A DNA stretch of 64,000 nt from Galeopsis tetrahit. Taxonomy: Eukaryota; Streptophyta; Magnoliopsida; Lamiales; Lamiaceae. The notes below the pieces were generated by a model. The model did not search any database and was not told where the DNA came from. It was given only the letters and a program-made list of their open reading frames with translations. Below are positions 1 through 10,239 of the stretch, piece by piece; within the stretch, counting starts at the first letter, position 1, and every line of letters begins with the position of its first letter. The position numbers were made by a program, and so were the translations under genes. The stretch is taken from contig OY776125.1 in NCBI GenBank assembly GCA_963675135.1, positions 46,096,513 to 46,160,512 of the forward strand. The letters are read 5' to 3'.

Positions 1-568
1 TTAGTGACGCTTTCATGCGTCATAGTAAATCTATTTGATGATGCTATTGACGTTAATTTAAAATAGCAAGCAAAGTTTCATAAAATACTAACCAATCATA
101 AAATTATTTTCAATAGAATAAAATTCCATACAATGCCAACCAATCATCATAAAGATGAAATGTATTACAAAATCCATAAAAATCCAATTATACATAACAA
201 TTACAACCAAAAGATGTTTGAAACAATGTAAACAACATACTAATAAACTTTGTCAAAAAATTCCATGAAAGAACAATTTGCAGCTTCCACTACAATTAAC
301 CATAAAGAAGTGTTTTCTGCAAGGGTAACTCTTATATCAGTTAACCTCAATTGCTAACTTGGTTGTTGACAATATCCTCATATCTGATACTTATGTCAGC
401 TACAAGTACCTTTAATAAATTTCATAATAAAAAAAAACGTTAACCATAAAATTAAATGAGCACTCGCAAACATAAACATCAGCATTAGCATTAAAAATTG
501 AGCAAAATATCTTACGTACTATACATAAATTCATGAAAAATAGTATGCACTACAGTCTAAATGTGTGC

Positions 569-900
569 ATGGTTATATTCCATAACTAGAAAATCAAGAA
601 AATATAAGTGACAAGTGGTACACAAGAAGATTCTGGAGAAAATATTAAGGCAGGTAATCAACTCATGTATTGTTGCACAGATGGTTATATTCAATACTAG
701 AAAACCAATAAAATATAAGTGACAAGTGATGCACAAGAAAATTCCGGAGAAAATATTAAGGTAGGTAATCAACTCATGTATTGTTGCACAGATGGTTATA
801 TTCCATAACTAGAAAACCAAGAAAATATAAGTGACAAGTGCTACACAAGAAAATTCTGGAGAAAATATTAAGGTAGGTAATCAAGTACTCATGTATTGTT
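569..900. repeat. Three-copy tandem repeat, ~111-bp unit
   Basis: Copies begin at about 569, 681 and 792, each with ATGGTTATATTC. They share a core with AAAATATAAGTGACAAGTG and GGAGAAAATATTAAGG. Copies differ by a few substitutions and short indels. The repeat lies inside the CACTA element. No coding role is visible; short open frames here only mirror the repeat. Confidence 0.85.
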
Positions 901-1102
901 TATTAAAACTGGGTACCTTTGCACCTAAAATATATACATTAACTAGTCTCTCTTGCCCATTCTGACGAGCTCGATATGTAGCCTTCAGATTTACTATAAA
1001 AGATATTAACCTGTTCAAAGAGAGAAAAAAAAAACATTCATTATTGTCTACTCAATTATGTGTGTGACTCACTTCATCTCTTTCGGATAGCTAGAGATAT
1101 GG

Positions 1103-1324
1103 TTATAAGCTCAAGAAATCCAAGGTTGGGAATGACTGCTTGACTAAAAGAATTGGGCTAGTTGATAGACCAGATAATCCAGATGGTGAAATAATAAGAT
1201 ACAATGTAGGAGTATTCTTTACTTCGTTATGGTGAAACGTAGAAGTATTTGGTGTTGGTTTTTGTTTAACTGATTTCGCCTCAATTTTCTTGACATTAGT
1301 GGGATGATGATCCTCATGTGGTTC
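1103..1324 (-). other. Exon-like stretch inside the CACTA element, unrecognised
   Basis: On the minus strand a pyrimidine-poor tract ending in TTTGCAG precedes an open frame of about 74 codons (begins EPHEDHHPTNVKK, ends FLSL then stop). A second exon-like piece lies upstream near 2577-2640 (starts MANQAEST, followed by GTTTG as a possible donor). Together they could be pieces of a captured host gene or of the element's own accessory gene. I do not recognise the protein, the splice sites are only plausible, and chance cannot be excluded. Confidence 0.2.
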
Positions 1325-3979
1325 CTGCAAACATGTACTTGAAGTTTCTGAAATTTTTACAAGGGTGTTGACAATGGTACGTTTAACATAGCTATATGGC
1401 CTCTTTTTTTAGTCTGGACTTTTGAAAATAATGTGAGTGATTCAATTCATGAAGGATGCTCTGAACTTCCACGCTCTGCTTTATAAATGTGTTATACTGT
1501 GATCTCAAATAATCATATGATCAAATTGGGGGGCAAGAATCAAAATCTCCACATGTAAAAGATAAAGTCAACTAAAATGATGAAGGTAATATTGATCCGT
1601 GAACAAACTAGATTTAACCAATAAATTTGAGAACTCATAAGAGACAGAAATGAAGGTACCTGTTGAATAGCAGCAAGACTCGTAGGTAGCTCCAAATGAT
1701 CGACTTGATTAATTATGAATTAATTTGCATAAAAGAAATTGAACAGTAGACTTCTGTTGTTTGCTTCTATTTGCCCTGAATTTTAATAAATAAATGATAA
1801 CATCCCTATACTGGTTAATCATGTATACAACTCTAAAGTGACCTAGAAAGATAATTGGAAGGATTCAAAACTACCAAAATTCATGAACTTGACATAATTT
1901 CGTATGGATATGCCACTTTCTAAAAAAAAGGGTATAACTTTTTCTAGAAAACTCAGAATGACTCTCTGTTTGAAGTGTAAGAAACTAGACTCATAGGACT
2001 TCAAAACCATGAATGGTTTTCATGGGTTATATCAAATGTTGGTCAGAAAATAATTACAATAATCATTCTTAGTCAGAAGTTGCATACAAATCCAATAAAC
2101 CATCTAAATAAATCTCAACACTTCAAACTCATGCATGTTAAAAGTATCATGTCATTAATCAAGATAAACCCTTCAGTTTCACATCAACTCCAAATCATAA
2201 TTCTGCACATCCAAAAAAAATTACTTATAAAACAGGGCATTGAATATAAATCGGTTAAATGATTAAAACCTTTACATGAAAGAAAATTACTTATAAACAA
2301 TATAAGTATTCCAAGAGCAATACATATAAACATCAAACATGAACACTGTTAATAGAAGACATAAGAGTGCAGAACCGGGGAATATATGTTAATTTTTCAA
2401 ACATTATCCACATATTGTCGTACAAGGATATTTATAATGTTGAGCTACAAGGAATTTCAATCCTTACTGTCATTACAGTTCAGTAACACACTTCTCTCGT
2501 GTAGTAAAACCCCCTAATGTTAAGCTACAAGAAAGAAGTTCACATGGTTCAGTGAATAGAGAAATTAATAATCAAACCTCGTTGCCCACTGCCCATCATT
2601 GATCGAGTAACATTTGTACTCTCAGCCTGATTGGCCATCACTGCTATGATAAATGTGCCTAGAAGAAAATTTTATTTTAGAGACCAATTTATATTGGCAA
2701 CATAGGAGGAAGCACGTTTATGAACATACAAGAACAGCCATCAACATCATGGAACTCAAGAGGTACAAAATATAGGAAAAAGAACTACAGAATGGGGAGA
2801 AAAACACAATAAAAGTTGATTTCATTTGACACTTGTAGTTGGAATTCAACAGGTACAAATTATTTAAGATGTTATTATAAAAATAACCACATCACTGCTC
2901 TAAAAAATATCAAACTTAAATAACAAGTCCATTTTTTAATTCAAACAAAACGTACATCTGAGCAAAACATTATCAGATTTTTGCCGGATCAACCTGAATT
3001 CTCGCAATTACTTATGAAAATCCACATAAAACCCACATCAGGATTTGAAATTCAAAGAGAAGATAGAAATAAAGAGATGCCAAGTTTTCAACAAAATTCA
3101 CATAAAAAATTACCTAACACCAAATCAAACAAATATAAACTGGATACCCAAAATAACCCATTGGGATCGAAAAATTAAGAAACCAAATCTATGTTGATTA
3201 AGATTGAAGAATACCTAACAATAAACACAAAGGAATTTTGTGCTAAACAAGAAAGATTAATCAAACCTGAGTGATTCTTAGTATTTTCGGGAGCAGTAAC
3301 TTGTGATCGGGTTCAGAAAATTAAGAAACTAAAACAGAGCGGGATATAAGAACAAAATAGAAAACAGAAACCAGACCATAGTCGAACAGCAAACAGAAAC
3401 AAAATATGAGAAAATCAAACCACACAAAAGGAACAAGCACAAACACATATTGTGTTAAACAAGAAATAATATACAAACCTGATAGGGCTGGATCGCACGA
3501 TTGACAAAATTGGTGGCAGGGGTGAAAATTGGCATTAGAGATAAATTATATATTAGGGTTAATTCCCTTCCTCGATTGAGGAAGGCGAGTGAGGCAATAA
3601 CAGGCTAAATTATGAGCGGGAGGGAATAGGAGGCTGAATTAGAGAAGAGTTAGGGCGGGATGAGGGAATTGACGAAAGATTAATTAGAAAGAAAAACTAT
3701 GACTGGGACTAAATTATTATTTTTTATTTATTTTTTTAGGAGGGATTTAAGGAAAAATTAATTAAAATTAAAAAAAAGATTATGATGAGAAAAAATTTAT
3801 GAACAGTTAAAAAATAATAATTAAAAAAAACGCCATTCCCGGAAATTGAACCATGGACCTCATAGTTAAACAAATGTACCCCCAACCACTTCAGCGTCAC
3901 TAAATACAACTTGAAATTGAAAGCGTCTTCATATATTCAATATGATGATGCTTACGCAAAAGAGTCACTAACAAAGGGT

Positions 3980-4006
3980 CACTACAGGGGTATTTTTCTA
4001 GTAGTG
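3980..4006 (-). repeat. CACTA terminal inverted repeat
   Basis: Read on the minus strand this 27-bp end starts CACTACTAG and finishes with GTAGTG, so it is itself partly palindromic. It is followed inward by subterminal AGTGAC/GTCACT repeats, as in CACTA elements, where such motifs bind the element-encoded DNA-binding protein. Confidence 0.7.
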
Positions 4007-4041
4007 ATTTTTAAGTTATAAAGAGTATATTTTTTAAGTTA

Positions 4042-4307
4042 GTGTAATATGGGTTGGTCTGCTATGGACTCGAGTGCATGTTGTGCACCCTAGTCCATGT
4101 TGCACTTTTCAGTTTTACTGACTTACACTTTTTGGTAAATGGTGTTGCACTTTTTAATTATTAAACTGTATAATAATATTTTTAGTAATAATTGAAAAGT
4201 GCAACACCATTTACCAAAAAGTATAAGTCAATAAAACTGAAAAGTGCAACATGGACTAGAGTGCACAACATGCACTCGAGTGCATACTAGACTTTACCGT
4301 GTAATAT
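4042..4307. mobile_element. 248-bp foldback MITE with 9-bp target duplication (MULE-like)
   Basis: The element at 4051-4298 is almost entirely a long inverted repeat. The left arm (from GGGTTGGTCTGC) pairs with the right arm (ending ACTAGACTTTACC), with only scattered mismatches and a short AT-rich loop near 4155-4190. It is flanked by the direct repeat GTGTAATAT at 4042-4050 and 4299-4307. A 9-bp duplication and GG-starting ends fit Mutator-like elements. It encodes nothing. Confidence 0.8.
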
Positions 4308-4723
4308 TATTATTGTTGTGATTGGAATTGGTTATTATTAATTATTGTAGATTGTTGAGATTAGATAATCACTCATATATACTAATAGGGAGTTTAGTTT
4401 TACCATGTATCATAATATAGTTAAATGTGATGATGTGTCATATGAAAATTAAATTGATTTTTAAAAGTTTAATGTGTAATTAATCTATTGATTAATACGT
4501 ACAAATATATGTCATTGACATAAAAATGAAAAGTTTTACCTAAATTCAAATTAAAATAAATTAACATGTTATTTTGATTAAGTTCTATTTATTTTATTTT
4601 ATCTAAATATATATATATATATTGTAAAATATATTAATTAAATTAATAAATAAGATAAATTCCTTTGATATATAATTTTATCAGTAATTGTAACTCCAAA
4701 ATTATTCAAAATAAATAATTATA
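4308..4723. other. AT-rich spacer, nothing recognised
   Basis: Very AT-rich sequence with a short (AT)n run around 4606-4622. No open frame of note, no RNA gene and no repeat boundary were seen. Confidence 0.6.
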
Positions 4724-4725
4724 TA

Positions 4726-4955
4726 TTCCCTCCGTTCACGAAAAGTAATCTCAATTGCCTTATCTTCTCTATCCACAAAATATAGTCCCATATCCTTTAT
4801 GCGTGGAAACTATCACCCTTCAACCATCGCTTAATTACTTAAATTGTCATCAACTTTATTCATAAACAATCACATTATTTACAATGGAACTTACAATACC
4901 CTACAATACTCATGTGTCCCACTTCAATGGAACTACATTTCATGGACGGAGGGAG
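4726..4955. mobile_element. Stowaway-like MITE (Tc1/mariner), copy 1
   Basis: The left end TTCCCTCCGTTCACGAAA and the right end CATGGACGGAGGGAG form the terminal inverted repeat typical of Stowaway MITEs (CTCCCTCCGT type). TA dinucleotides at 4724-4725 and 4956-4957 are the expected target duplication. About 230 bp and non-coding; it would need a mariner-like transposase supplied elsewhere. Confidence 0.82.
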
Positions 4956-5217
4956 TAATAAAATTATGAATTATGAAAAGTAAATTTGTATATGTCATGT
5001 TCTTACTTTTCTACATAACTATTTCTGTCTTATCTCCATTCTCAAAGGGTTTGACTATTTACACCTCCATTCCGGAGAGATGCACTCCCCCAATTTATAC
5101 ACTCTCTCAAAATTGGGTCACCCCCCCTTAATTGTCATAAATAAACTTCCCTCCAATAAATCACTATTACTACCCACACCCCCCAACCAAAACCTAATTT
5201 TCAACATCAAACCCTAA

Positions 5218-5260
5218 TTTCTTCTTCTTCTTCTTCTTCTTCTTCTTCTTCTTCTTCTTC
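5218..5260 (+). repeat. (CTT)n microsatellite
   Basis: About fourteen CTT/TTC units in a pyrimidine-rich context. CTT tracts are common in plant 5' leaders, but the adjacent small open frames look incidental. Confidence 0.9.
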
Positions 5261-5600
5261 ATCCCTCCCCCAAACACCTAAACCATCCGCTGCCGCCTTC
5301 ACGACGCTCACCCTCGCGTCCCCTCCATCTCCCCTTTTTTTATTTTTTGAAAATTTTCCCCACCCCAACCCTCTCCCCGTTCGGCCGCCCTCTCTCCGGT
5401 ACGACCGCTCTGTGTTTTTGTCCCACCCCCTCCCTCGATCGGCAATCTCCCTCTCCCTCCCTCAATTCCAGCCACCCACCCAAGGTTTGTGCATCGATCT
5501 CCCTCTCCCTTCCTCATTCCATCACTTTTTTTTTTGCGTTTTTTTGATCGAGTTTAGAGTTTTCTGCAGTTTTTTGCAGATTTTTTTTTTTAATATTTTT

Positions 5601-5680
5601 GACCATATAATGTCGACCAAATACATCCTCGTCGATAACAATTTATTGATGAGGGTGTATTTGGTCTACATTATATGGTC
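5601..5680 (+). repeat. Hairpin 1 of a tandem pair, ~36-bp stem
   Basis: GACCATATAATGTCGACC pairs with the inverted copy ending in ATTATATGGTC; the loop centres near 5640. The stem has few mismatches and an overall length of 80 nt, the size of a short-stem miRNA or siRNA precursor. It sits inside the TIR element after a pyrimidine-rich leader-like region. Expression is unknown. Confidence 0.75.
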
Positions 5681-5710
5681 GAAAATATAAAAAAAAAGAT
5701 TTTTTTTTTC

Positions 5711-5790
5711 GACCAACCAATGTCGACTATATACACTTTCGTCAGCAAAATGTTGTCGATGGAAGTGTATATGGTGGACACTGGTTGGTC
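5711..5790 (+). repeat. Hairpin 2 of the tandem pair
   Basis: GACCAACCAATGTCGAC pairs with the copy ending in CTGGTTGGTC. It has the same 80-nt length, A/T-rich flanks and sequence pattern as hairpin 1, 110 bp downstream, but its stem sequence has diverged on both arms, so pairing is kept. This indicates a duplicated hairpin unit. Confidence 0.75.
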
Positions 5791-6016
5791 GAAATTTATA
5801 AAAAAAATCAGTAATTTTTTTTAAGTATTTTTTGGAATTTTTCTAGAATTTTTTGGTTTGGTGGTTACCGGAAATGTGTTGACGACAGTTGCCAGACGTA
5901 TCGCTTGAGGGAAAATGTGAAATAAATGACAATAGGGGTGCGTTCAGTAAGGGGGGTGCATCTAGTACATTGTATTTTAGTGAAGGGTATTTTTAATTTT
6001 TTACATAATTATTATA

Positions 6017-6249
6017 CTCCCTCCGTCCGCCTATAAGTTTCCCATTTTACTATTTTTGTCCGTCCGCCTATAAGCTTCTCATACCTTTTTTGGTAAGTAT
6101 TTTTTCTTACACTTCACTTTATATCTTACTTTTTCTCTCTATCTCTCTCCTCTCTCAATCACATCACTTGTACTATATCTATTATTTAATCACTTTTCTT
6201 AATCTTTGTGCCAAGAAGTAACGTGAAACTTATAGGCGGACGGAGGGAG
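6017..6249. mobile_element. Stowaway-like MITE, copy 2
   Basis: Terminal inverted repeats CTCCCTCCGTCCGCCTATAA and its complement TTATAGGCGGACGGAGGGAG lie between TA dinucleotides at 6015-6016 and 6250-6251. It is nested in the TIR element at 5047-6309. A second internal copy of the GTCCGCCTATAAG motif follows near 6059. Non-coding. Confidence 0.88.
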
Positions 6250-6317
6250 TATTAATTAAATGAAAGGTGGGTGCATCCATCTGAAATGGAGGTGTAAATA
6301 GTCAAACCCTTCTCAAG

Positions 6318-7431
6318 TTGATTAACTGAGGCCCAACAATTCACTACTAGTCTACTTAAAGCCCAAACACCTACTTAGTAATTGGGTCAGTTAAGTTCAG
6401 TACTGTAAGCTTGGTCGTTGATCAAGAATTATCAATCCAACGACCTCAAAGAAGCATGGTACATTTCCTGACTTCTATAGGGGACGACGTCCCTGTAACA
6501 TCCATATTATAGAGGCTGAAGAAAATGGCCGAGTTTTATTGTTGTGTGATAGACTGATAGTGCATTGCATTGGTTTGGTTTTTATATTGCTTGGACATTA
6601 CAGCGTGTCTTTAAAAAATATGAGTTATACACTTATACTGTTTAAATTATTAAACTAAAATTATGAATATTAACTTTCACCAATATAGCAAGGTTGGGTC
6701 TATTTCTACTTATCAAGACGAACAAACGTTTTAGACTCTGGCTTTTAAATATGAATGGGCATTGTGTGGACTTAAGTGCATAACTCAAGTGCATATATGC
6801 ACTTAAATTCATATTCTAAACGGATTAAGATCAATTTATAACGTAAAAATCATGTATTTTAAACGTTATTAAGGCAGTGGTCAAATGGCAATGCCTTAAC
6901 TAATTCAATTTAAAGTCGAGGGTTCAAATTTCAAGTTATTTTAATATTATTAAAATTGTTTATTTCTAAATTTTTATCATTATTTTTTGTTACTAAAAAA
7001 TAAGAGGTTGCATGCTTTGCCCTTCCAAGGACCAGGGGTTTATGCTTTCTTGAACAAGTTATCATCTGCTTAGACCTATTATATGTTATTCTCTTTTTGC
7101 CACATTATACTACTTTATTTTAGAGTTTTTTTCTGTCACCTACCTGTGTACTAATTCATTATGAAAATAAATGGTTGTTAAACGTTATAGATGTTGTTCT
7201 TACTCTTATGAATCAAAGTCCTTGTTGAGCATATTATAACTAATTATGAATGGATATACCCCTAAGAAACAGACACCCAAATCATGCGTTCGACTTTTGG
7301 AAAAGAAAAAAAAAACTAATAAAATAAAGTAAAGGTTGCAACTGGTTAATTCCACATAGTAGAGGATACAATCGAAAAGAAAGTAGTATAGTACATACAG
7401 GTTGCAAAATGTTACACTTCCTCACAGTGTG
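6318..7431. other. Intergenic, nothing recognised
   Basis: AT-rich sequence without a credible reading frame, RNA gene or repeat boundary. A run of A residues near 7303-7314 is the only low-complexity spot. Confidence 0.55.
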
Positions 7432-7935
7432 TTAATCACCTCCACGGCTATCAACATGATTCAGATTCAGAGCCACAATCCACTTCGATTGAATGCAACA
7501 AGAAAAGCTTACAAATAAGCTACATTCAGTTTTCTTTTGGTCATCTAGAATACGCAACTCGTGATCAACAGAGAAAGACGTCATAAGCTCCTTCATATCG
7601 TTGTTATCCTTAAAAAATGAGGTTGTATCATCAACCTCATTATCTCCACACCCTTCTTTACTGTCCCTGCTTTGTGCATAAACCTGTTGTAGATTGAGCT
7701 TGAGTGTGCTGATCATATTCTCAGTGTATTTTACACGTTGTTGCCAAGCATTTGCCTAAAAAATGAGTTGTTCCATTCGTAACTCGAGGTCTGCATCCTT
7801 CTGACCTTCTTGTTAATGTCTTCAACTTCTGCCTCTTTCTCATGAAGTTTCTAGAGAAATTTCTCTTCGACATATGACATTGTTTGGAGTTAGGTTAGAT
7901 TTTTTTCCAGAATAACTTGCTGCAGATGATCGCCC
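7432..7935 (-). pseudogene. Broken fragment of an S-RNase-binding/BOI-type RING E3 ligase gene
   Basis: Reading the minus strand from about 7935 to 7432, three frames together give a coiled-coil region (YVEEKFL, KLHEKEAEVEDINKK, LELRMEQL), then AWQQRVKYTENMI and LQQVYAQSRDSKEGCGD. These match the conserved coiled coil and linker of the plant SBP1/BOI family of RING ubiquitin ligases, as I know it. In-frame stops occur in the coiled coil and there is a frameshift between INKK and LELRM. The C-terminal RING is scrambled: only traces such as CCIQSKWI remain of the final cysteine pair, so zinc binding is impossible. A CAG near 7927 may be the old exon border. The upstream part of the gene was not found. 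Confidence 0.72.
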
Positions 7936-8127
7936 TATCAAAGAATAAACAAGATGTGCTTTTTAGTGAAAAAAATTCCATATATGATTCAAATCTACAA
8001 CGCCTCTGAGTGTCAATTCAGGCTTCTTAACACTTGACTTACTTGAAATATATTCTGAGCCTTCATTCATGTGACTTGGTGATGTGGTGACAACATCGTT
8101 GGATTTCATGGAGTTGCATGAACGAGT

Positions 8128-8715
8128 GTTTAAGCCCAAAGTTTAATGATGCTTATTTATTTAGCCTTTATTTTATGTTAGTAACATTTTATTTAATAAA
8201 AGCCCATACTTAGGATTTAATGGGCTTTATTAGGATTTTTTAGAGGATAAAGACTATTTATTATAGTTTCGTGTAACTTGTTAGGGGTTGTTGAATTTTA
8301 TGATTGAAATAATACTTTGAGATCGTCACCTAGTATACGTATTATTGCAAGGTGTTCATCTCTTCCTTTCATTTTGTTAATCTTTCACTAGGTCAGTTGG
8401 TATCAGGAGATAGGTACAATGCCTCCCCTCTGCTAGAACCCACTTGATGCCCCGAGTGCTCAGGCTGACGCTACTCGCGATGTCGCCTTTGCTGATCTAG
8501 GCCGGTAGGTGGCTGCTCTCACAGCAAGCCTTGATGATCTTCGTCTGGTCGTTGCCACAGCTCCAGAGGGCGACACGTCCTTACGCTGAGGGCCATCGCA
8601 ATGGGCGTGACCTGCTGTGTACACGATCGCTGCATTCAGCTCTTTCTGATTCGGATGAGGACGAGATTCTTTCGTACATCAATTCATTTGCTCCCCTGAC
8701 TCTGACTTGAATGAA
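8128..8715 (+). mobile_element. Degraded LTR retrotransposon: LTR end, PBS and gag start
   Basis: TTGGTATCAGGAGATA near 8397-8412 is a decayed tRNA-Met primer-binding site (TGGTATCAGAGC type). It follows a candidate LTR of about 260 bp that starts TGTTTAAGCCC near 8128 and ends with TTTCA near 8390. Downstream a broken gag-like frame starts near 8419; DAPSAQADATRDVAFADL and VAALTASLDDLRLVVATA resemble the N-terminus of Ty3/Gypsy Gag proteins. Stops interrupt it, and it ends near 8715 against the antisense element. Family assignment is tentative. Confidence 0.5.
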
Positions 8716-8724
8716 CTTTTTAGC

Positions 8725-10239
8725 AAATTAATTTCACTAACTACTTCCCCTCAAGTATAAGGGTTCGTAGTAGTATGCACGTGTAAGTATTTCGACCAAG
8801 TTGTATCGAACCACGAGGGGTGGACTAGTGCAATTGGTCCCTAGAATTGTAAGTTGTCATAACTAATGTAACTACGCTTTCGGGAGCAATTTATACAAAA
8901 ATAAGAGATAAAAAAAGACAATAAATTAAACCAAACACAATCTAAAGGCTAACAAGTAATTCAACTACTAAATCAACAAAACAGGGAAATGACAAGTAAG
9001 AGCAAATAAAAACTACGAACTAGATTCGAAGAAGTGCAAGGGTGAGGAATGCTTCAGGTGTTCTCTGTCTAGTGAAATCAAGTGGGATTGTTTATACCAT
9101 GTTTATGCTTCAATTTTAATTTGCTAAGAGCATCAAGATGCTAGGATGAAAATCATTTCCCTTCAGGTACTATAGCCTTATGTCTAAGGTGTTCCCTAAC
9201 CCGGTAATAAGACTCCGTCCTAATCTTCACAAACTACTCACATAACTATTCAAGTAATTAATGTCTCATAATGGGACTATAATACGAGTAATTCACTCTC
9301 GACGAATTAAAAGTATAATAAATGCATTTGTATACCAACAACCCACACCATAAATTTAAACATATTCATGTAACTCCCGTCTACGCTAAACATGCCTCAA
9401 AATACGAATTAATAGAAGCTAATACACAGCACCAATAAAACTCAATAAGAGAAGAAATAATCAAATATCAACAATAATCAAAATATGAACAATTCCAACA
9501 CTCATTATTCACATGGTTTCAAACACCCAAAGCATAAAAAACTTAGCCCATGGTGTTTGAGGACACACTCATGGCTAAAACAACAAAAGAAATATAAAAA
9601 GATATGAAAATACCAATATTATAGCAAAAGAGAGTTTAGGTGGAAGTCACCTTGATGATTCTTCAATAACCCAAACTATTACAAGTGAATGAAGCTATAA
9701 TCATCAAAAACTCAAACTAATTACTCCCTCCGTCCAATTTCATTATTCCCACTTTCCTTTATTATGCCCATACCCTTTTTGGAAACAATACTATTCATAT
9801 TACTTTATCTCCACCCTCCTACCATCACTTATTTACCCACTTTGCCATTCACTTTATTCATAAACAATCATTTATTTACAAATGGACCCCCATAATGCCC
9901 TATCATACCCTCAACTTATCTACTTTATGAATAAACTAATCAATATTCATTAAAACTCGTGCCCGTAGAAGTGGGCATAATAAAATTGGACGGAGGGAGT
10001 ACTAAAATTGAAGTTAATCTATGGAATTAAATTTGCAAAATATGTTAAAATCTATATAAGAGAGAAACTAGGGTTTTAGTATGTGAAAGTGAGGCAAAAC
10101 CTCACAATAATCTGATGTGGGAAGCTATTTATAGCTTGGATGAATGCTTGAGAGAAATTTGTACTTAAGCCCTTGAAATCCTTTAAAATTATGGAATTCT
10201 TGCGCATAAATAGGTTGACTCGGCCGCTAAGATGGTTTG
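8725..10239 (-). mobile_element. Left half of an old antisense LTR element (related to the non-autonomous element at 48560)
   Basis: On the minus strand the stretch near 8735-8840 reads GTGGTTCGATA, then a cytosine-poor segment with ACTACGA and CTTATACTTGAGGGG. This matches, piece by piece, the LTR end of the element at 48560-54736. The rest is LTR-like AT-rich sequence without frames, interrupted by a Stowaway MITE at 9724-9999. The outer Copia splits it: sequence resumes at 39837 after the gtttg duplication. No primer site was found next to 8725, so the 3' side is truncated. Confidence 0.5.
9724..9999. mobile_element. Stowaway-like MITE, copy 3
   Basis: CTCCCTCCGTCCAATTTCAT at the left pairs with AAATTGGACGGAGGGAG at the right. 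TA target duplications lie at 9722-9723 and 10000-10001. It is 276 bp, non-coding and inserted into the antisense LTR remnant. Confidence 0.88.

Larger units (their letters stand above)
1..4006. mobile_element. CACTA (En/Spm-like) DNA transposon, one end inside the window
   Basis: The right boundary at 4006 reads, on the minus strand, CACTACTAGAAAAATACC, which is the typical CACTA terminus. The motif AGTGACGC and related GCGTCAC/AGTCACT copies occur near 3894-3985 and again at window positions 3-10, so the left terminus probably lies just outside the window and the element would be little more than 4 kb. No transposase-like reading frame is present, so it is probably non-autonomous. The interior is AT-rich with a 3-copy tandem repeat and a few exon-like stretches on the minus strand that I cannot assign. 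A 3-bp target duplication would be expected but needs the missing end. Confidence 0.72.
5047..6309. mobile_element. 1.26-kb TIR element, hAT- or MULE-like, carrying a leader-like stretch and hairpins
   Basis: The left end GGGTTTGACTATTTACACC recurs inverted at the right end (GGTGTAAATAGTCAAACCC), with the similarity extending about 45 bp inward. Flanking TTCTCAAA (5039-5046) and TTCTCAAG (6310-6317) make an 8-bp target duplication with one mismatch, which fits hAT better than MULE. Inside are a C-rich, (CTT)n-bearing stretch like a plant 5' leader (5100-5540), two tandem hairpins (5601-5790) and a nested Stowaway MITE (6017-6249). No transposase frame. The leader-like part could be captured host sequence. 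Confidence 0.7.

Noticed and set aside
5347..5690. Overlapping short ORFs in the CTT/C-rich region as genes
   Set aside because: Composition-driven frames on both strands in low-complexity sequence inside a transposon; no recognisable domain.
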